Below are positions 20,382 to 32,659 of a DNA stretch of 64,000 nucleotides, piece by piece. Source of the stretch: Anadara kagoshimensis (taxonomy: Eukaryota; Mollusca; Bivalvia; Arcoida; Arcidae); the NCBI GenBank assembly GCA_021292105.1, contig CM037875.1, positions 1,268,956 through 1,332,955 of the forward strand, in the 5' to 3' direction. Every line of letters starts with the position of its first letter. Positions within the stretch are counted from its first letter, which is position 1. A program made the position numbers and the translations under genes. A model generated the notes under the pieces. That model searched no databases. It saw nothing but the letters and a program-made list of their open reading frames with translations, and had not been told where the DNA came from.

Positions 20382-22840
20382 AACAAGAGGCCCATGGGCC
20401 TTAACGCTCACCTGAGGAAGAGTACATATCTTATGCAGAGGTTCAATGGTCAATGACATTAATAAAAGAGAATATTAAAATTTTTAGCAGTAAGGGCCAA
20501 TAATATGCAAGTATTTTTGCAAATTAATTATAATAATTATTATATAAGTATGCTATATATAACATATTTAAAGAGGCTACACTATATTATTTATAAACAG
20601 CTAAACATCTGTATATTAAAATGTGCATTAGGCCAATACCTACAATATTCCAATATACATGCCAATACAAAAAGTTTATAGTTTTTGAGATAATTAATCA
20701 TTTAAATATTCGTTCGCAGCTATGACCTTGACCTTTGAACCTATGACCTTCATTCATATATCAAAATGACCATTAGGCCAATACCTACAATATTCCAATA
20801 TACATGCCTATACAAAAAGTTTATAGTTTTTGAGATAATTAATCATTTAAGTATTCGTTCAATTCTATGACCTTGACCTTTGAACCTATGACCTTCATTC
20901 ATATATCAAAATGATCATTAGGCCAATACCTACAATATTCCAATATACATGCCTACACAAAAAGTTGATAGTTTTTGAGATAATTAACCATTTAAGTATT
21001 TGTTCGCATCTTTGTCTTTGACCTTTAAACCTATGACCTTTATTCATATATCAAAATGATCATTAGGCCAATACCTACAATATTCCAATATACATGCCTA
21101 TACAAAAAGTTTATAGTTTTTGAGATAATTAACCATTTAAGTATTCGTTCAATTCTATGACCTTGACCTTTGAACCTATGACCTTCATTCATATATCAAA
21201 ATGATCATTAGGCCAATACCTACAATATTCCATTATACATGCCTACACAAAAAGTTGATAGTTTTTGAGATAATAAACCATTTAAGTATTTGTTCGCGTC
21301 TTTGTCTTTGACCTTTAAACCTATGACCTTTATTCATATATCAAAATGATCATTAGGCCAATACTTACAATATTCCAATATACATGCCTATACAAAAAGT
21401 TTATAGTTTTTGAGATAATTAACCATTTAAGTATTCGTTTGCGTCTTTGACCTTGACCTTTGAACTTATGACTTTCATTCATATATCAAAATGATCGTTA
21501 GGCCAATATCTACAATATTCCAATGTACATGCCTATACAAAAAGTTGATAGTTTTTGAGATAATTAACCATTTAAGTATTCGTTCAATTCTATGACCTTG
21601 ACCTTTGAACCTATGACCTTCATTCATATATCAAAATGATTGTTAGGCCAATACCTACAATATTCCAATATACATGCCAATACAAAAAGTTTATAGTTTT
21701 TAAGATAATTAACCATATAAGTATTCGTTCAATTCTATGACCTTGACCTTTGAACCTATGACCTTTATTCATATATCAAAATGATCATTAGGCCAATACC
21801 TACAATATTCCAATATACATGCCTATACAAAAAGTTTATAGTTTTTGAGATAATTAACCATTTAAGTATTCGTTTGCGTCTTTGACCTTGACCTTTGAAC
21901 CTATGACCTTCATTCATATATCAAAATGATCGTTAGGCCAATACCTACAATATTCCAATATACATGCCCATACAAAAAGTTTATAGTTTTTGAGATAATT
22001 AACCATTTCAGTACTTGTTCACATCTGTGACCTTGACCTTTGAACCCATGACCTTTATTCATATATCAAAAATGACCATTGTGCCATTACCTACAAAATT
22101 CTGATATACATGCCTATACAAAAAATTCATAGTTTTGCAGGTAATGAACTATTTTGGTATTCTTGGACATCTGTGACCTTGGCCTTTAAACCCATGACCT
22201 TGATCTATGTATCAAAATGATCGTCATGGCAATACCTACAAATAACTGAAAATTCTATGCCATTATCACAAGAAATGTTAAAGAAATAGCATTTTTTATC
22301 AAAGGTCAAAAACTGGGACATGACCTTGACCTTCGACCTTGACATCAATTGGAAGAAAATTGCAAGACAAAATCAACAGTGAAAACTCCATACAATTATC
22401 TTCAGCCGTTATGAAGTTATAACAATAAATGTCTCGTTTTAAAAATTACGTAACTTTACGCAAAAAACGCGTAACCTATTTTTCGTTCAATTTTCATGAA
22501 AAACACAATTTGAATGTTCCCAGGTATGCTGAATCCAAATATCCAATCAAAATTTGCCTGCACCTTTTGGTTTCAGAGAAGAAGATTTTTTTTGTCTTTT
22601 TGCTATTTTTAGTAACAGCGGCCATCTTGTTGGGCGTGGCCAAACCCCGAACACAATTTTGAAAGGCTGTTACCTAGGCATGATAATCACTAAGTTTCAT
22701 CAAATATGGCCCAGTAGTTTTGGAGGAGAAGATTAAAATGTAAAGTTTATACACAATGCACGACGCACGACGCACGACGGACGACGGACGGTGATAGATC
22801 GCAATAGCTCATCTGAGCCTTTGGCTCAGGTGAGCTAAAA
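20382..22840 (+). mobile_element. Minisatellite-bearing element, family B (complete copy)
   Basis: The 5' end AACAAGAGGCCCATGGGCCTT forms a hairpin and is followed by GCTCACCTGAG. About ten units of roughly 145 bp follow, each with TGACCTTGACCTTTGAACC, CAAAATGATCATTAGGCCAA and TATAGTTTTTGAGATAATTA. A unique segment (22250-22740), a (GACGCAC)-type tract (22757-22790) and a 3' hairpin GCTCATCTGAGCC-TTT-GGCTCAGGTGAGC, then TAAAAA, close it. CTCAGGTGAGC is the complement of the 5' GCTCACCTGAG. No transposase is encoded; the frames at 22429 and 22554 are not genes. Confidence 0.8.
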
Positions 22841-22989
22841 ATTTGGAACTGACAGTCAGGTTAGACTTGTGAGCTTCCACCAGGAAAGTGAGGCCTGGTG
22901 CTCTGGTAGGGTAAGCACCTCCTGTTTAGCTGGTATTAGGGTATAACTAGAACTGTCTCTTGAGAGCTAAATACCCCCACCCCATCATT

Positions 22990-23092
22990 TAATCATAAAA
23001 CCGTGCTGTTGTACGGCGTAGTTGGGAAAATGGTGTTGTGGCAGGACAGAACATAACCGAAAATTCGGGGAGGGAGGGGGGGGGCTATGTGG
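22990..23092. repeat. Dispersed repeat, copy 1
   Basis: TGCTGTTGTACGGCGTAG, TTGGGAAAATGGTGTTGTGG and ACATAACCGAAAATTCGGGG recur, diverged, at 54750-54845. Each copy ends in a G-rich run. Confidence 0.65.
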
Positions 23093-23097
23093 TTATT

Positions 23098-23640
23098 TGC
23101 ACACAACACTGTATGAATTATCTCTCTTTCACGAAAGTGAAATCTAATCGATAAACAGTTTTAAAATATGACACAATTGCCTCAACATCAAAATACATTA
23201 TCATACCCTTCAAAATAAATTTAAATTCCCGTAGATTTCATGAAGAATAATTAAATCAACCTGCCATTGCTGTTTATTTCATAAAAAGTTATAATTTTAC
23301 ATCATAGGACGTAAACTTCTCGGACTACTTTTTATTGTAAACACGAGATCAGTTCGCCAAATTGCAGAAATTATTGGATGCATCCCGTCGCAATATTTTA
23401 CTAGATTCCGAAATGTATTCTGAAAATTTATTCCAAATGTGCATATGTAACCAAATGCATTACCCGTCTCAGAATACATATCTCACGATAAAACAGATAT
23501 ATTTCTTCACGCTCATTTACCAGGCGCACTATTTCCATGTGTACTCATATCTTATAATTTCATAGCAAAGAAGCCTGATATCTTGAAGAAAGCGATAGCA
23601 AAGTACGCGCTCACTATCGTGAAATGCCGTACAAAAATTC
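23098..23640. repeat. Dispersed 540-bp repeat, copy 1
   Basis: From ACACAACACTGTA to CCGTACAAAAATT this segment is nearly identical to 59212-59750 in the same orientation, with a few per cent differences. It starts with a small palindrome (TTTCACGAAAGTGAAA). No coding frame is shared beyond short artefacts. Confidence 0.85.
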
Positions 23641-23689
23641 CTTGACTTTTTCTGATGTGTGGGAACCATGTCAATTCAGTTTATTTATG

Positions 23690-23990
23690 AGATGAGTTGA
23701 GTAATGGTGTTTTAAGTCCCAGTAAAGATTATCTCACTAATAGCGAGACGTTGTCATCTATAAGGGAAGGTACTGAAATTTAGCCTGTGCTTTGCGCTGA
23801 TGGCGTTATACAGCAGGGTGTCATACCTTACATGACATGGTTTTTTAAGTTCTCATCCAAAAAAACCATGAATTTCATTTATAATGCTGAGTGCTGGGCA
23901 AAGAACAGTCACTTCCCACTTTCAAGTCTTGGGTCAGACCCTGTTAGGGGTTTGAACCGACAACCTCCAAAAATCATTCTACCAGTAGTC
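23690..23990 (-). mobile_element. tRNA-derived SINE (second type)
   Basis: On the plus strand the tail side comes first: GAGTAATGGTGTTTTAAGTC, then GCGAGACGTTGTCATCTATA, AGCCTGTGCTTTGCGCTGAT, GTGCTGGGCAAAGAACAGTC and CAAGTCTTGGGTCAGACCC. The same order occurs at 31420, 44325 and 60350. The frame at 23787-24017 runs through it and is not a gene. Confidence 0.65.
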
Positions 23991-24218
23991 AGTTTATTTA
24001 CTGATGATAACTTTTAACTATTATTATCATACGTTAAGTTCATTAAATTGCCATGAGTATTGTTTTTTCACCATGTGTCACATATGACATTTGAGCAACT
24101 TTGATAAGAGGAGTAAGTGTTAACCACTGTGCAACTTAAAACCATTTTGAAAGGCTCTTTGATTAATACTGTATAAGAAGAAACATTAGCCGTAAGAAAC
24201 TTTTGAGGTATAAATCTT

Positions 24219-25061
24219 AACAAGAGCACCGCAGAGCGGAGCATTATACGCCCGTGTTATATTGATCGAGTAGTACTATTTCTGAGAAGTATAAGTACAA
24301 CTAGGATATATGTATGTAAAAATATATTACCAACTCCGTGTTCGGGCCATAACTTGTAACCCAAAAAAGTTGTAATTCAAATTTGCACAAGATATTACCA
24401 TGATTAAGGTGTAACTGTATAACAAATTTCATTTAAATCCATGTTTGTAATGTCTACTGAATGGAATACAAACCACATGGTCATACATACAAAAATTTCT
24501 AAGTTAAAAAAGGGGCATAACTCCTCCAAAAATAATCCGAAAAAGTTGTAATTCGAACTTGCACCAGATATTAACATCGTAAATGTGTATACCAAATTTC
24601 ATTTTAATCCATAAATAGTTGTAGGCTCTAATGATCGGAAACCACATGGTCATACATACAAAAATTTCTAAGTTAAAAAAGGGGCATAACTCCTCCAAAA
24701 ATAATCCGAAACAGTTGTAATTCAAACTTGCTCCAGATATTAACATCGTAAATGCGTATACCAAATTTCATTTGAATCCATAAATAGTGGTAGGCTCTAA
24801 TGATCAGAAACCACATGGTCATACATACAAAAATTTCTAAGTTAAAAAAGGGGCATAACTCCTCCAAAAATAATCCGAAAAAGTTGTAATTCAAACTTGC
24901 ACAAGGTATTACCATGGTAAAGCTGTATACCAAATTTCATTTGAATCCATAAATGTTTGTGATCTCTATTGAACGGAATACAAATTGTTAACAGACGCCC
25001 GCCCGCCCGGACGGACAGCACCGTAACATAATACGTCCTGTCATATGACGGGCGTATAAAA
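24219..25061 (+). mobile_element. Minisatellite-bearing element, family C (complete copy)
   Basis: The 5' end AACAAGAGCACCGCAGAGCG contains a small hairpin and is followed by TTATACGCCCGT. About three and a half units of 169 bp follow (GGGGCATAACTCCTCC, AAGTTGTAATTC, ACCACATGGTCATACATAC). A GC-rich tract (CGCCCGCCCGCCCGGACGG) precedes a 3' hairpin (ATACGTCCTGTCAT pairing with ATGACGGGCGTAT). ACGGGCGTATAA is the exact complement of the 5' TTATACGCCCGT. The three overlapping minus-strand frames here are by-products of the 169-bp repeat. Confidence 0.78.
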
Positions 25062-25479
25062 AGTATTTAGAGGGAAGAAATTTTCACAGTTCCTAATGTA
25101 GGGAAAGTGTGCCAAGGGAAATAAGAAATTTTTGCTTAGATGATATAAGGCCGGTATTCGCGGTACAAGAGTCACCATTAAAAGCGGGAATATTTTTTCC
25201 TCACAACTGTTTTTCTTATACAGACAGTACTATAATGATGTTGGATCCATTCTTGCCATCTTGATTTTTTTACATGAACTCAAATTCAAAAAGTTAAAAC
25301 GGAAATCTTCTACCCAGGCAAAGTTGGCAGTTCTGGAATGACAGAGAAAAAGTGGTACCCAGGTAATCCACCAATCTTCAGCAGGCAAACTGACAAGTTT
25401 TGTCACACTATGATCTACCCCACATCAGTGGGATTTGCCGTGAGAGGATTGTGATCTGGTGACCATTTGGTTATAAATT

Positions 25480-25640
25480 TGAGTTGTGTTGTGTTGGGTA
25501 ATGGTGTTTTACGTCCTGGTCAAGGATTCTTATATCAGGGTAGTAAATTCAGAAATGGGTGAGAAAACCAGAGTGCCCAAAAGGAAAACTGAACTTCAGC
25601 AATTGAACTGACAAATTATCAAAGGCTTTATGATTTATAA
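25480..25640 (-). mobile_element. SINE fragment
   Basis: GTAATGGTGTTTTACGTCC, GGTCAAGGATTCTTATAT and GAGAAAACCAGAGTGCCC match the SINE body; the head is not preserved. It ends about 80 bp before the coiled-coil exon at 25719. Confidence 0.5.
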
Positions 25641-25718
25641 TCCAATGCTTAAGACCAATGTACGAACAAGGTCCATAATGCACAAACAATTTTTTTTTTT
25701 TTAAGAGTTTAATTATAC

Positions 25719-25818
25719 CTTTATCTTGAAGTTCCTTGATATGATTAACAAGTTTTTTACTGGCCTGTTCCGACTTCCAACGTCTCTCTCTTTCTTGTTC
25801 TAATTCTCCCATTAATTG
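25719..25818 (-). CDS. Coiled-coil gene, internal exon (100 nt)
   Basis: The acceptor TTCTCTATTTTAG... (pyrimidine-rich, ending TTTTAG) precedes 25818; the donor GTATAA follows 25719. It enters in phase 0 and leaves in phase 1. It encodes QLMGELEQERERRWKSEQAS and then KKLVNHIKELQDK, a charged helix with regular Leu/Val/Ile spacing. Confidence 0.85.
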
Positions 25819-26197
25819 CTAAAATAGAGAAAAAAAACTAAAATAGTCTAATTAAATAAATGCCATGCAATTTAAATTGGAATCCAATTGACACACAAAT
25901 CAATTCCAATGTGCAATCGCAGTGCACTGTAAATCATACGAACTTCACTCGCTAATGAACCAACACGAAATCAAACTAATGTTGCATTTGTCAAAGAAGG
26001 CTTAGAACTTTATTTTTGCTTTTAATTAAGATGAAACTTCTAATCTGATAATTACGACCAAATGCAACAGAATTTACAGAATCAGTAAATCAAGTAAATG
26101 AACCACTAATGACCAAAAAAACCCAAAAACAAAAAAGAAGAAAAAAAGTAGAAAAAAAATAAGAAAAAAAGTAAAAAGAAAGAAAAGAGGAGAGATA

Positions 26198-26382
26198 TCA
26201 TCTCTCTCTCTCTCTCTCTCTCATTTTCTCTGTGTACCAAATCTTTTGCAATTCATCATCATCTCTCTCTCTCTCTCTCTGCACCAATTCTTTTGCAGTA
26301 AACACTGAAGACATCATCATCATCAATTCTCTCTCTCTCTCTCTGCACTAATTCTTTTGCAGTAAACATTAAAGACATCATC

Positions 26383-26415
<33 letters not shown>
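26198..26415. repeat. (CT)n microsatellite with a duplicated 60-bp spacer
   Basis: Four CT tracts (about 26198-26221, 26262-26280, 26329-26343, 26385-26415) are separated by near-copies of TTCTTTTGCAGTAAACA followed by GACATCATCA. This points to tandem duplication of a CT-plus-spacer unit. Confidence 0.85.
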
Positions 26416-26417
<2 letters not shown>

Positions 26418-26539
26418 GGCCATATAGTATTCCATATTGAGCCTAGGTAAGTAAAACCTGACATGAAGGTCAACTACATAAAGGTACATACTAAATATGA
26501 ATATAATATCTTAATGAATAAAGACAAATTAAGTATGGA

Positions 26540-28010
26540 AAACTGTTGGTTGCAAAATTGAAAATTTCAAAGGGCCATAACTCTGTCAAAACTGATTGAA
26601 ATTGAGGCCAAGTCAAGGTAATAACAAATATCAATGTAATCTCTGAAAAAATAAAGGAAAGAAGACCAAAAAACTGTTTGAGGACAAACAGACAGACAGA
26701 TGAAGAGAAAACATATAGCCTCTTTCCAGTTTGTTTAAATAGAAGTGGACAAATAATTTTGGCGATAACTTTTAATATTGACCAGAACCACTCAGGCCAA
26801 ATCCTCGCACCAGAAAGGTTGTCAGCTCACTTGCAATAATTAATGATTTTCTTGGACACTCTGGTTTCCTCCATCATCTCAGAACTGACTTCTTCAATAT
26901 AAATGCCTTTATCCGGAATTGGGTGTAAATTTAATACATAATTCTACTCCACTTCTTCGATTAACTTAAATACGAACAAAATTCCACGAGACACCGTTAG
27001 TCAATAATTTCTGTGTATTTAGGTGCATTTTATTGTTTCGCTGCGCTATTTGTAATGATGACTCCGATTGTTGCCAAGTATGATTTAATTCATCGTGATT
27101 AATCTTATTACACCATTTTGAATGGCCGTCTTATACCATGTTTTTATGTATAATACAACTCCAACTCCATTCATTCCTCGTCTCATAAAACCTTGTAATA
27201 TAATATTAAAATCCTTTCATTGCCACATTAAACCTGATGTCATAGATATCGATGCATTAAAAGGTTAATACTTGTCGACTTAAAAAAAAAAACCTGTAAA
27301 AATACTTGTTTATTACTGGAATAATGAGATGACATTTCCCAACAGAACAGGCCGGAATTTAAAAAAAAAATGTTGATGTAACATTTCTGCAATTTCACTG
27401 TGTGAAATGACGTGCCATTTCCTGCATGACTGAAAAATTTGAGATTTCAAACAACGAAATGAAAAAAACAGATTAACAAAATCAAAGGTTGGGCTTTTAA
27501 ACATATTGATGAAAAAAGTCTACAATAACGCTGACTAAAATCATATGTCACCATTTCCTGAGTAGAGAGAGCACAGATGAGAAAATTCACAGCAATGTAT
27601 TAACTTTTTAAACAGTAATGTAAAAATTCGGAAACTTTCAGTGGTTGTCACAAAATTTCTAAATTATAAGATTAAACAACCCATGCTGATTATATTTCAA
27701 ATTTAATGTCACTAATGGTAGGTTAACTTTACTGCTTCAAAATGGTGCTATGATTCATGACAAATCTTGTAACCATTTTCCAATAGCATTGTCATGGAGA
27801 AAATAATAACAATAATAACCTCTATTAATATTTAATATTTTTTCAAATTTAATGTTGGCTTACATTTCAAATTTGCTTTAATTTGATTAATTTGTGGTTT
27901 ACTTTTCTGAAAATCCTTGCTTTCTGATATTCAAAGGAACCAAAAACGACACAAATATTTAATCCTACCACTTCAAATTATCATTATTATTCTCATGAAT
28001 TTGCCACAAA
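26540..28010. other. Intronic stretch without a supported gene
   Basis: One fragment (26570-26700) has the phrase GGGCCATAACTCTGTCAAAA and a CAGACAGACAG tract, resembling a single unit of a family C-type element. The rest shows no exon or element. Confidence 0.4.
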
Positions 28011-28029
28011 GACTAATCTGTAGTGTTTT

Positions 28030-28450
28030 GCCCCTGTCAAGATTCTTTCACTCATATCAAGGTGGTCAGTTCAGAGATTGCGGGGTAGAGTTGGTAGAGA
28101 ATACCACCAACCTTTGACATGCCAACTGACACACACTCTGACACTAGGATCTGTCCAGCGTGGGATTTGAACCTAGGCAGTGAGCAGTGTTCTGAATATA
28201 TCACTTATATTGAGACATCATCAGCTATAGGTGAATTGGTATCAGTTTTTACTATTGCAGTACACTCAGGGAATGTTCAGGGATTTTGTAGCTTGCACTG
28301 CCTACTGTGACACAAGGCATCAGTTTTTCATGGCCACTTCCAAAGGACCCTGCAATGTTTGTTTCTTAATACAAAGTGTTTGTTCATGGAAAAGTAACAA
28401 CCTATTTTCAAGTCTTGGTCAGATCCAGAAAAGGTTGGAACCCTGACCTA
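28030..28450 (-). mobile_element. Composite SINE remnants
   Basis: 28100-28190 has the class II-like SINE phrases (CCAACCTTTGACATGCCAAC, GTGGGATTTGAACCTAGGC). From about 28200 the body of the second SINE type follows (CACTTATATTGAGACATC, ATCAGCTATAGGTGAA, CTATTTTCAAGTCTTGGTCA). This looks like one SINE inserted next to or into another. Confidence 0.6.
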
Positions 28451-28495
28451 TCAAATACAGAGCCAGCCCCAACTGAGCTACCATAGTGGTATATG

Positions 28496-28826
28496 TTTCA
28501 GGGATTTATCAGGGTCTTTTGGGAAAAGACCCTAAACTAAAAATTGGGAAAAACCTATCAACTTATTGCTCATTTTGGGAAAACTTTGACATCATTTTTT
28601 ACGCCATTAAATTAATGATTAAATCTAATGCTTTTAGTGTATTGAGTTGATTGAAGATTGAGAAAAGCAGCCACACCATGGCCAGACTTCAGCTATGTAT
28701 CTGGTATGATTTTCTAATTGGGAATTTTCTCAGCCCATTTTGGGAAAAAATCAATGTTTTTTCCATTGGGAATGGGGCCGAATTTCGGCCCTAAATAGGC
28801 CATTAATAAATCCCTGGTTTCAGGTA
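28496..28826. mobile_element. hAT-like MITE with CAGGGATTTAT ends
   Basis: The left end CAGGGATTTATCAGGG and the right end AATAAATCCCTG are inverted. GTTTCAGG occurs on both sides, overlapping the left terminus, and may be an 8-bp target duplication. The body is purine-rich, with TTGGGAAAA phrases. A short fragment of similar style lies at 31150-31195. Confidence 0.6.
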
Positions 28827-29414
28827 CATTCTTGTCAACATCAACAGTCTTGTCAACATCAATTATGACATCATAAGAAACCAAAACAATGCAATCTTGA
28901 TTCATGTGTAAAAAATTGTTTTAAAGTTTAAATTTTTAACACCTTTCTATACACCCTTCCGATAAATCGCGACACCTGGCGGGAGTGCCATGATTGATAG
29001 TAGAATGTGACGTCACACAGGGAGTTATGAAAAGGAAATACTAGCATTTCGTATTTTCCCTCGATATAATATTGTTTTAAAATTAAATATTAAATTTCAA
29101 TTTTAATTACATATCGCTGGTATTTTATTCCATGACTTTAAAAAATAATTTGAAATTAATATATTTTTCATTAAAAATTTTAAACATTCATTTTAATTGT
29201 TACATAATAATAACTGTTCCATGACATATTTGTTATTGTAATACCAAGTCATGGGCAGTCATTCGGAACTAATTAGGGCACTGATTTTGATTACCTGATT
29301 TACATCGGTCCAACCTAAGGACAATTTGCTTATGCATGAATGAATCCAGGTGTGTCAGAAGTAGTCTAAGCTTTTCGTTAATCTCAGAAGATTCTCAGTC
29401 GGTAGAATTATTTA

Positions 29415-29417
<3 letters not shown>

Positions 29418-29466
<49 letters not shown>
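29418..29466. repeat. (GA)n microsatellite
   Basis: About 24 consecutive GA dinucleotides inside the 1.9 kb inverted-repeat element. Confidence 0.95.
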
Positions 29467-29468
<2 letters not shown>

Positions 29469-30603
29469 ACAAACATTGCATTTTAAGTATTCTGTAACTC
29501 AGTGAATAATTATATAAACGAACATTAATTATCTATCCGAAAAAATTATAACGAGTCATGGGATAATTATTTATCCGACATTTTGAAACTTAACATTATT
29601 GTGTTACAGTTTAAAGATAATAAATAATAATAAACACCGCATAATTAGTATTAAAAGTTATTTATTTATTTATTTTCATTTTTATACTTTTTGATTTTTT
29701 GACAAATAAGTATAATATAGCCAAAGCAGTGATACGACACGAGAATAAATCAGATATTTATCACTGTGTATTATAATCAAGGTGTGCCTTGTTCATCTCG
29801 TAATCAGATAATCTAGAGACTTGTTAATTGCAAATTGGATTAATGAAACCAATTAAAAGTCCTATTTTTTAAGGCAACTTAGGTAAGGATGCCATCATTT
29901 CTACTTAGAATCAGTTGTTATTTATATAAATTTGACCGAAATTTTAACCATACAACCGAAATTTCAATGTTGTTGTTGTTTTTTTTTTTTTTTATTTTTT
30001 TTTTAATATTTTTATTAATAATTTTGAAAATAAATTTTCAGAACCTTTAACATTTTTAGCAATAACGGATGTTTCTTTAATGAAAGTTTAATCCGTTGAA
30101 CAATGATTTTTAAATACAACTTTAAGATGTCGCTAATTTGTAATCACAGGAAAATTTAAGTTTTCAAATTATTTTGACTATCAATTATGTATCTGAATTG
30201 TTTAATTTATATCAATATTTTGTAAATAAGTTTTATAAAAAATCCGATTTTATAAAAAAAATAAAGATAAATAAGAAAAAAGTGGAAGGTGAACGTTTGT
30301 AGTAATTTGATTAAAAAATTAAAATATTTCCAGTCGGATAAAAATATGAATTTCAAATGTCCTTGAGGGTAATTAAATGGTCCAAGATATTAATAAATAT
30401 ACGTACATGTATTTTATATTTTTCAAATTTGAACATTTACAAATTGCAATTTTCTAGTAAAAATAAAACTTGTTATTTGTTGAAGAAATTACAACAAATT
30501 CTACACAATCCTTTACAATGTTAAGTGTCTTTTCGGATGATCATCTATGTGTTTAAAATTTGTTTAATTAGCCCATTCATAATTTGTAATTTGTAATTAT
30601 TTA

Positions 30604-30780
30604 AAGTAATATTCGCTTTGTCGGTTTATCATCTCACCTGTAGCTTACATATGACACCTAACATATACTCGAACTGAGTGAATATACACCCTTTAAAGTA
30701 ATATTCGCTTTGTCGGTTCATCATCTCACCTGTAGCTTACATATGACACCTAACATATACTCGAACTGAGTGAATATACT
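30604..30780. repeat. 91-bp direct tandem duplication
   Basis: TAAAGTAATATTCGCTTTGT through ACTCGAACTGAGTGAATATAC occurs twice back to back with only one or two differences. Confidence 0.9.
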
Positions 30781-31251
30781 GTACGTGATGATGGGATCGA
30801 TAGATAGCCTTCCCGGTGTGATGTCATATCAAGAGCGATAACCAGTTTCCGGCTATTTCTGGAAGGGTGTATATCATAAGAGAAAAAATTAGAAGAATTA
30901 ACTTTTCACTTTTAGTGATTTAATTAAATTTATTATAAGAATTGACTGTAAAAACAATTTGTCTATTTTAAACACATAACTGTCGTAAACAGATATGTAG
31001 CAAGGTCAAAATATTTTTGTTTATTTCTGTATAGATGAAAATATAATTTTTTAGTCATAAATTCATAAACATTTGTTAACATGCATATGATTAACATTTT
31101 AATTTCTTGCTAAAATTTAATTTGACACATAAGAACAATAATGTTGCAATCCAGGGCTCTACCTCGGCCATATTTGGGGCCAATATTGGTCCCCATTCAA
31201 ATAAAATGTGATGTTTTTAACAAACACCAAGCTGATTTTCACAATTACAAA

Positions 31252-31330
31252 ACAAGAGGTCCATGGGCCTTAGTGCTCACCTGTAGATATGTCTTGTACC
31301 TAATGCAGAAGTTTAATAGTTGATTGAATG
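31252..31330 (+). mobile_element. Isolated 5' end of a family B-like element
   Basis: AACAAGAGGTCCATGGGCCTT, then GCTCACCTGTAG and ACCTAATGCAGAAGTT align with the first 80 bp of the element at 20382. The minisatellite and 3' hairpin are missing. Confidence 0.65.
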
Positions 31331-31419
31331 TACTACACTACAATGACTGACGAAAATTTCCTCAATTTTGAGTCTAAATCATACTTGCCTACTCTTTTTG
31401 GGACTGAATAGCTGATAAA

Positions 31420-31690
31420 GTTGAGTTTAGTAATGGTGTTTAACTTCCCAGTCAAGAATATTTCATTTATATCGAGACGTCGCAAGCTGTAGGCAAACAG
31501 AAATTTGGCCTGTGCGTTGCGCTGATTTCATTATACAGCAGGGTTCTTTATCGTGCCAAGCCCACAGTGACATGGGATCTCGTTTTTTTTAAGCTCCCAT
31601 CCGAAAGAACCGTGACTTTCATTTTGTAATGCCAAGTGCTTGGCGAAAGAACAGTCACTAACCACTTTCAAGTCTTGGGTCAGAAATAGC
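31420..31690 (-). mobile_element. tRNA-derived SINE (second type)
   Basis: Same order of phrases as 23690: GTAATGGTGTTTAACTTCC, ATTTATATCGAGACGTC, GGCCTGTGCGTTGCGCTGAT, GTGCTTGGCGAAAGAACAGT and CTTTCAAGTCTTGGGTCAG. Confidence 0.65.
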
Positions 31691-31939
31691 TAATAGTAAG
31701 TATTTGACACAACAAATGCACAACACTAGATCCCTGCCTTGCACTCTTGGACAGTATTTACACAATGCCTTTTGCTCAAATTGAATTGGAGGATGTTGGT
31801 TTTTTACTATATACACAGTCTAGAAAATTTCCAATTTCGGAAAATTACCAGATTTTTTTTTCAGTTGTAATTTTAAGTTCAAAATTATACAACTTATGCC
31901 AAAATCATAAAGGTAGGCAAGTATTGAAAATACCGAGAA

Positions 31940-32655
31940 ATTGACAAATGAATTATTAAAAGGGCATTATAACAAGATTTTAGTGTATTCCAATGATGCC
32001 AAATGCCAAGATATTTGCATATGAATTATTGAGGGGCATTATAATGAGATTTTAGTGTATTCAAATAATAGTCATGCCATCAATGATGCCAAATGCCAAG
32101 AAATTTGCAAATGAATTATTGAAATTTGAAAGGGCATTATAACAAAATTTTAGTGTATTCCAATGATGCCAAATGCCAAGAAATTTGCAAATGAGTTCTT
32201 GAGGGGGCATTATAATAAGATTTTACTGTATTCAAATAATAGTCATGCCATCAATGATGCTAAATGCCAAGAAATCTGCAAATGAATTATTGAAAGGGCA
32301 TTATAACAAGATTTTAGTGTATTCCAATGATGCCAAATGCCAAGAAATTTGCAAATGAGTTATTGAGGGCCATTATAACATGATTTAACTGTACTTCAAA
32401 TAATAGTCATGCCATCAATGATGCCAAATGCCAAGAAATTTGCAAATGAGTTATTGAGGGCCATTATAACATGATTTAACTATACTTCAAATAATAGTCA
32501 TGCCATCAATGATGCCAAATGCCAAGAAATTTGCAAATGAATTATTGGAAGGGCCTTATAATGAGATTTTAGTGTATTCCAACGATGCCAAATGCCAAGA
32601 TATTTGCAAATGAATTATTGAGAGGGCATTATAATGAGATTTTAGTGTATTCAAA
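31940..32655. repeat. Tandem repeat, alternating 73/93-bp units
   Basis: ATGATGCCAAATGCCAAGA and GCAAATGAATTATTGA with GGGCATTATAACAAGATTTT recur eight to nine times. Some units carry an extra piece (AAATAATAGTCATGCCATC), so two unit lengths alternate irregularly. Confidence 0.85.
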
Positions 32656-32659
32656 CTCA

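Larger units (their letters stand above)
28948..30873. mobile_element. 1.9 kb element with TATACACCCTTCC inverted ends
   Basis: The left end TATACACCCTTCC and the right end GGAAGGGTGTATA are exact complements. Weaker inverted similarity continues inward for about 80 bp, including GTGACGTCACAC on the left and GTGTGATGTCAT on the right. The interior is very AT-rich, holds a GA microsatellite and a 91-bp tandem duplication, and encodes nothing recognisable. A non-autonomous DNA transposon is the simplest reading; the family is unknown. Confidence 0.55.

Noticed and set aside
24404-24933. Three overlapping minus-strand frames with near-identical products
   Set aside because: They are translations of the 169-bp units of the family C element, not proteins.
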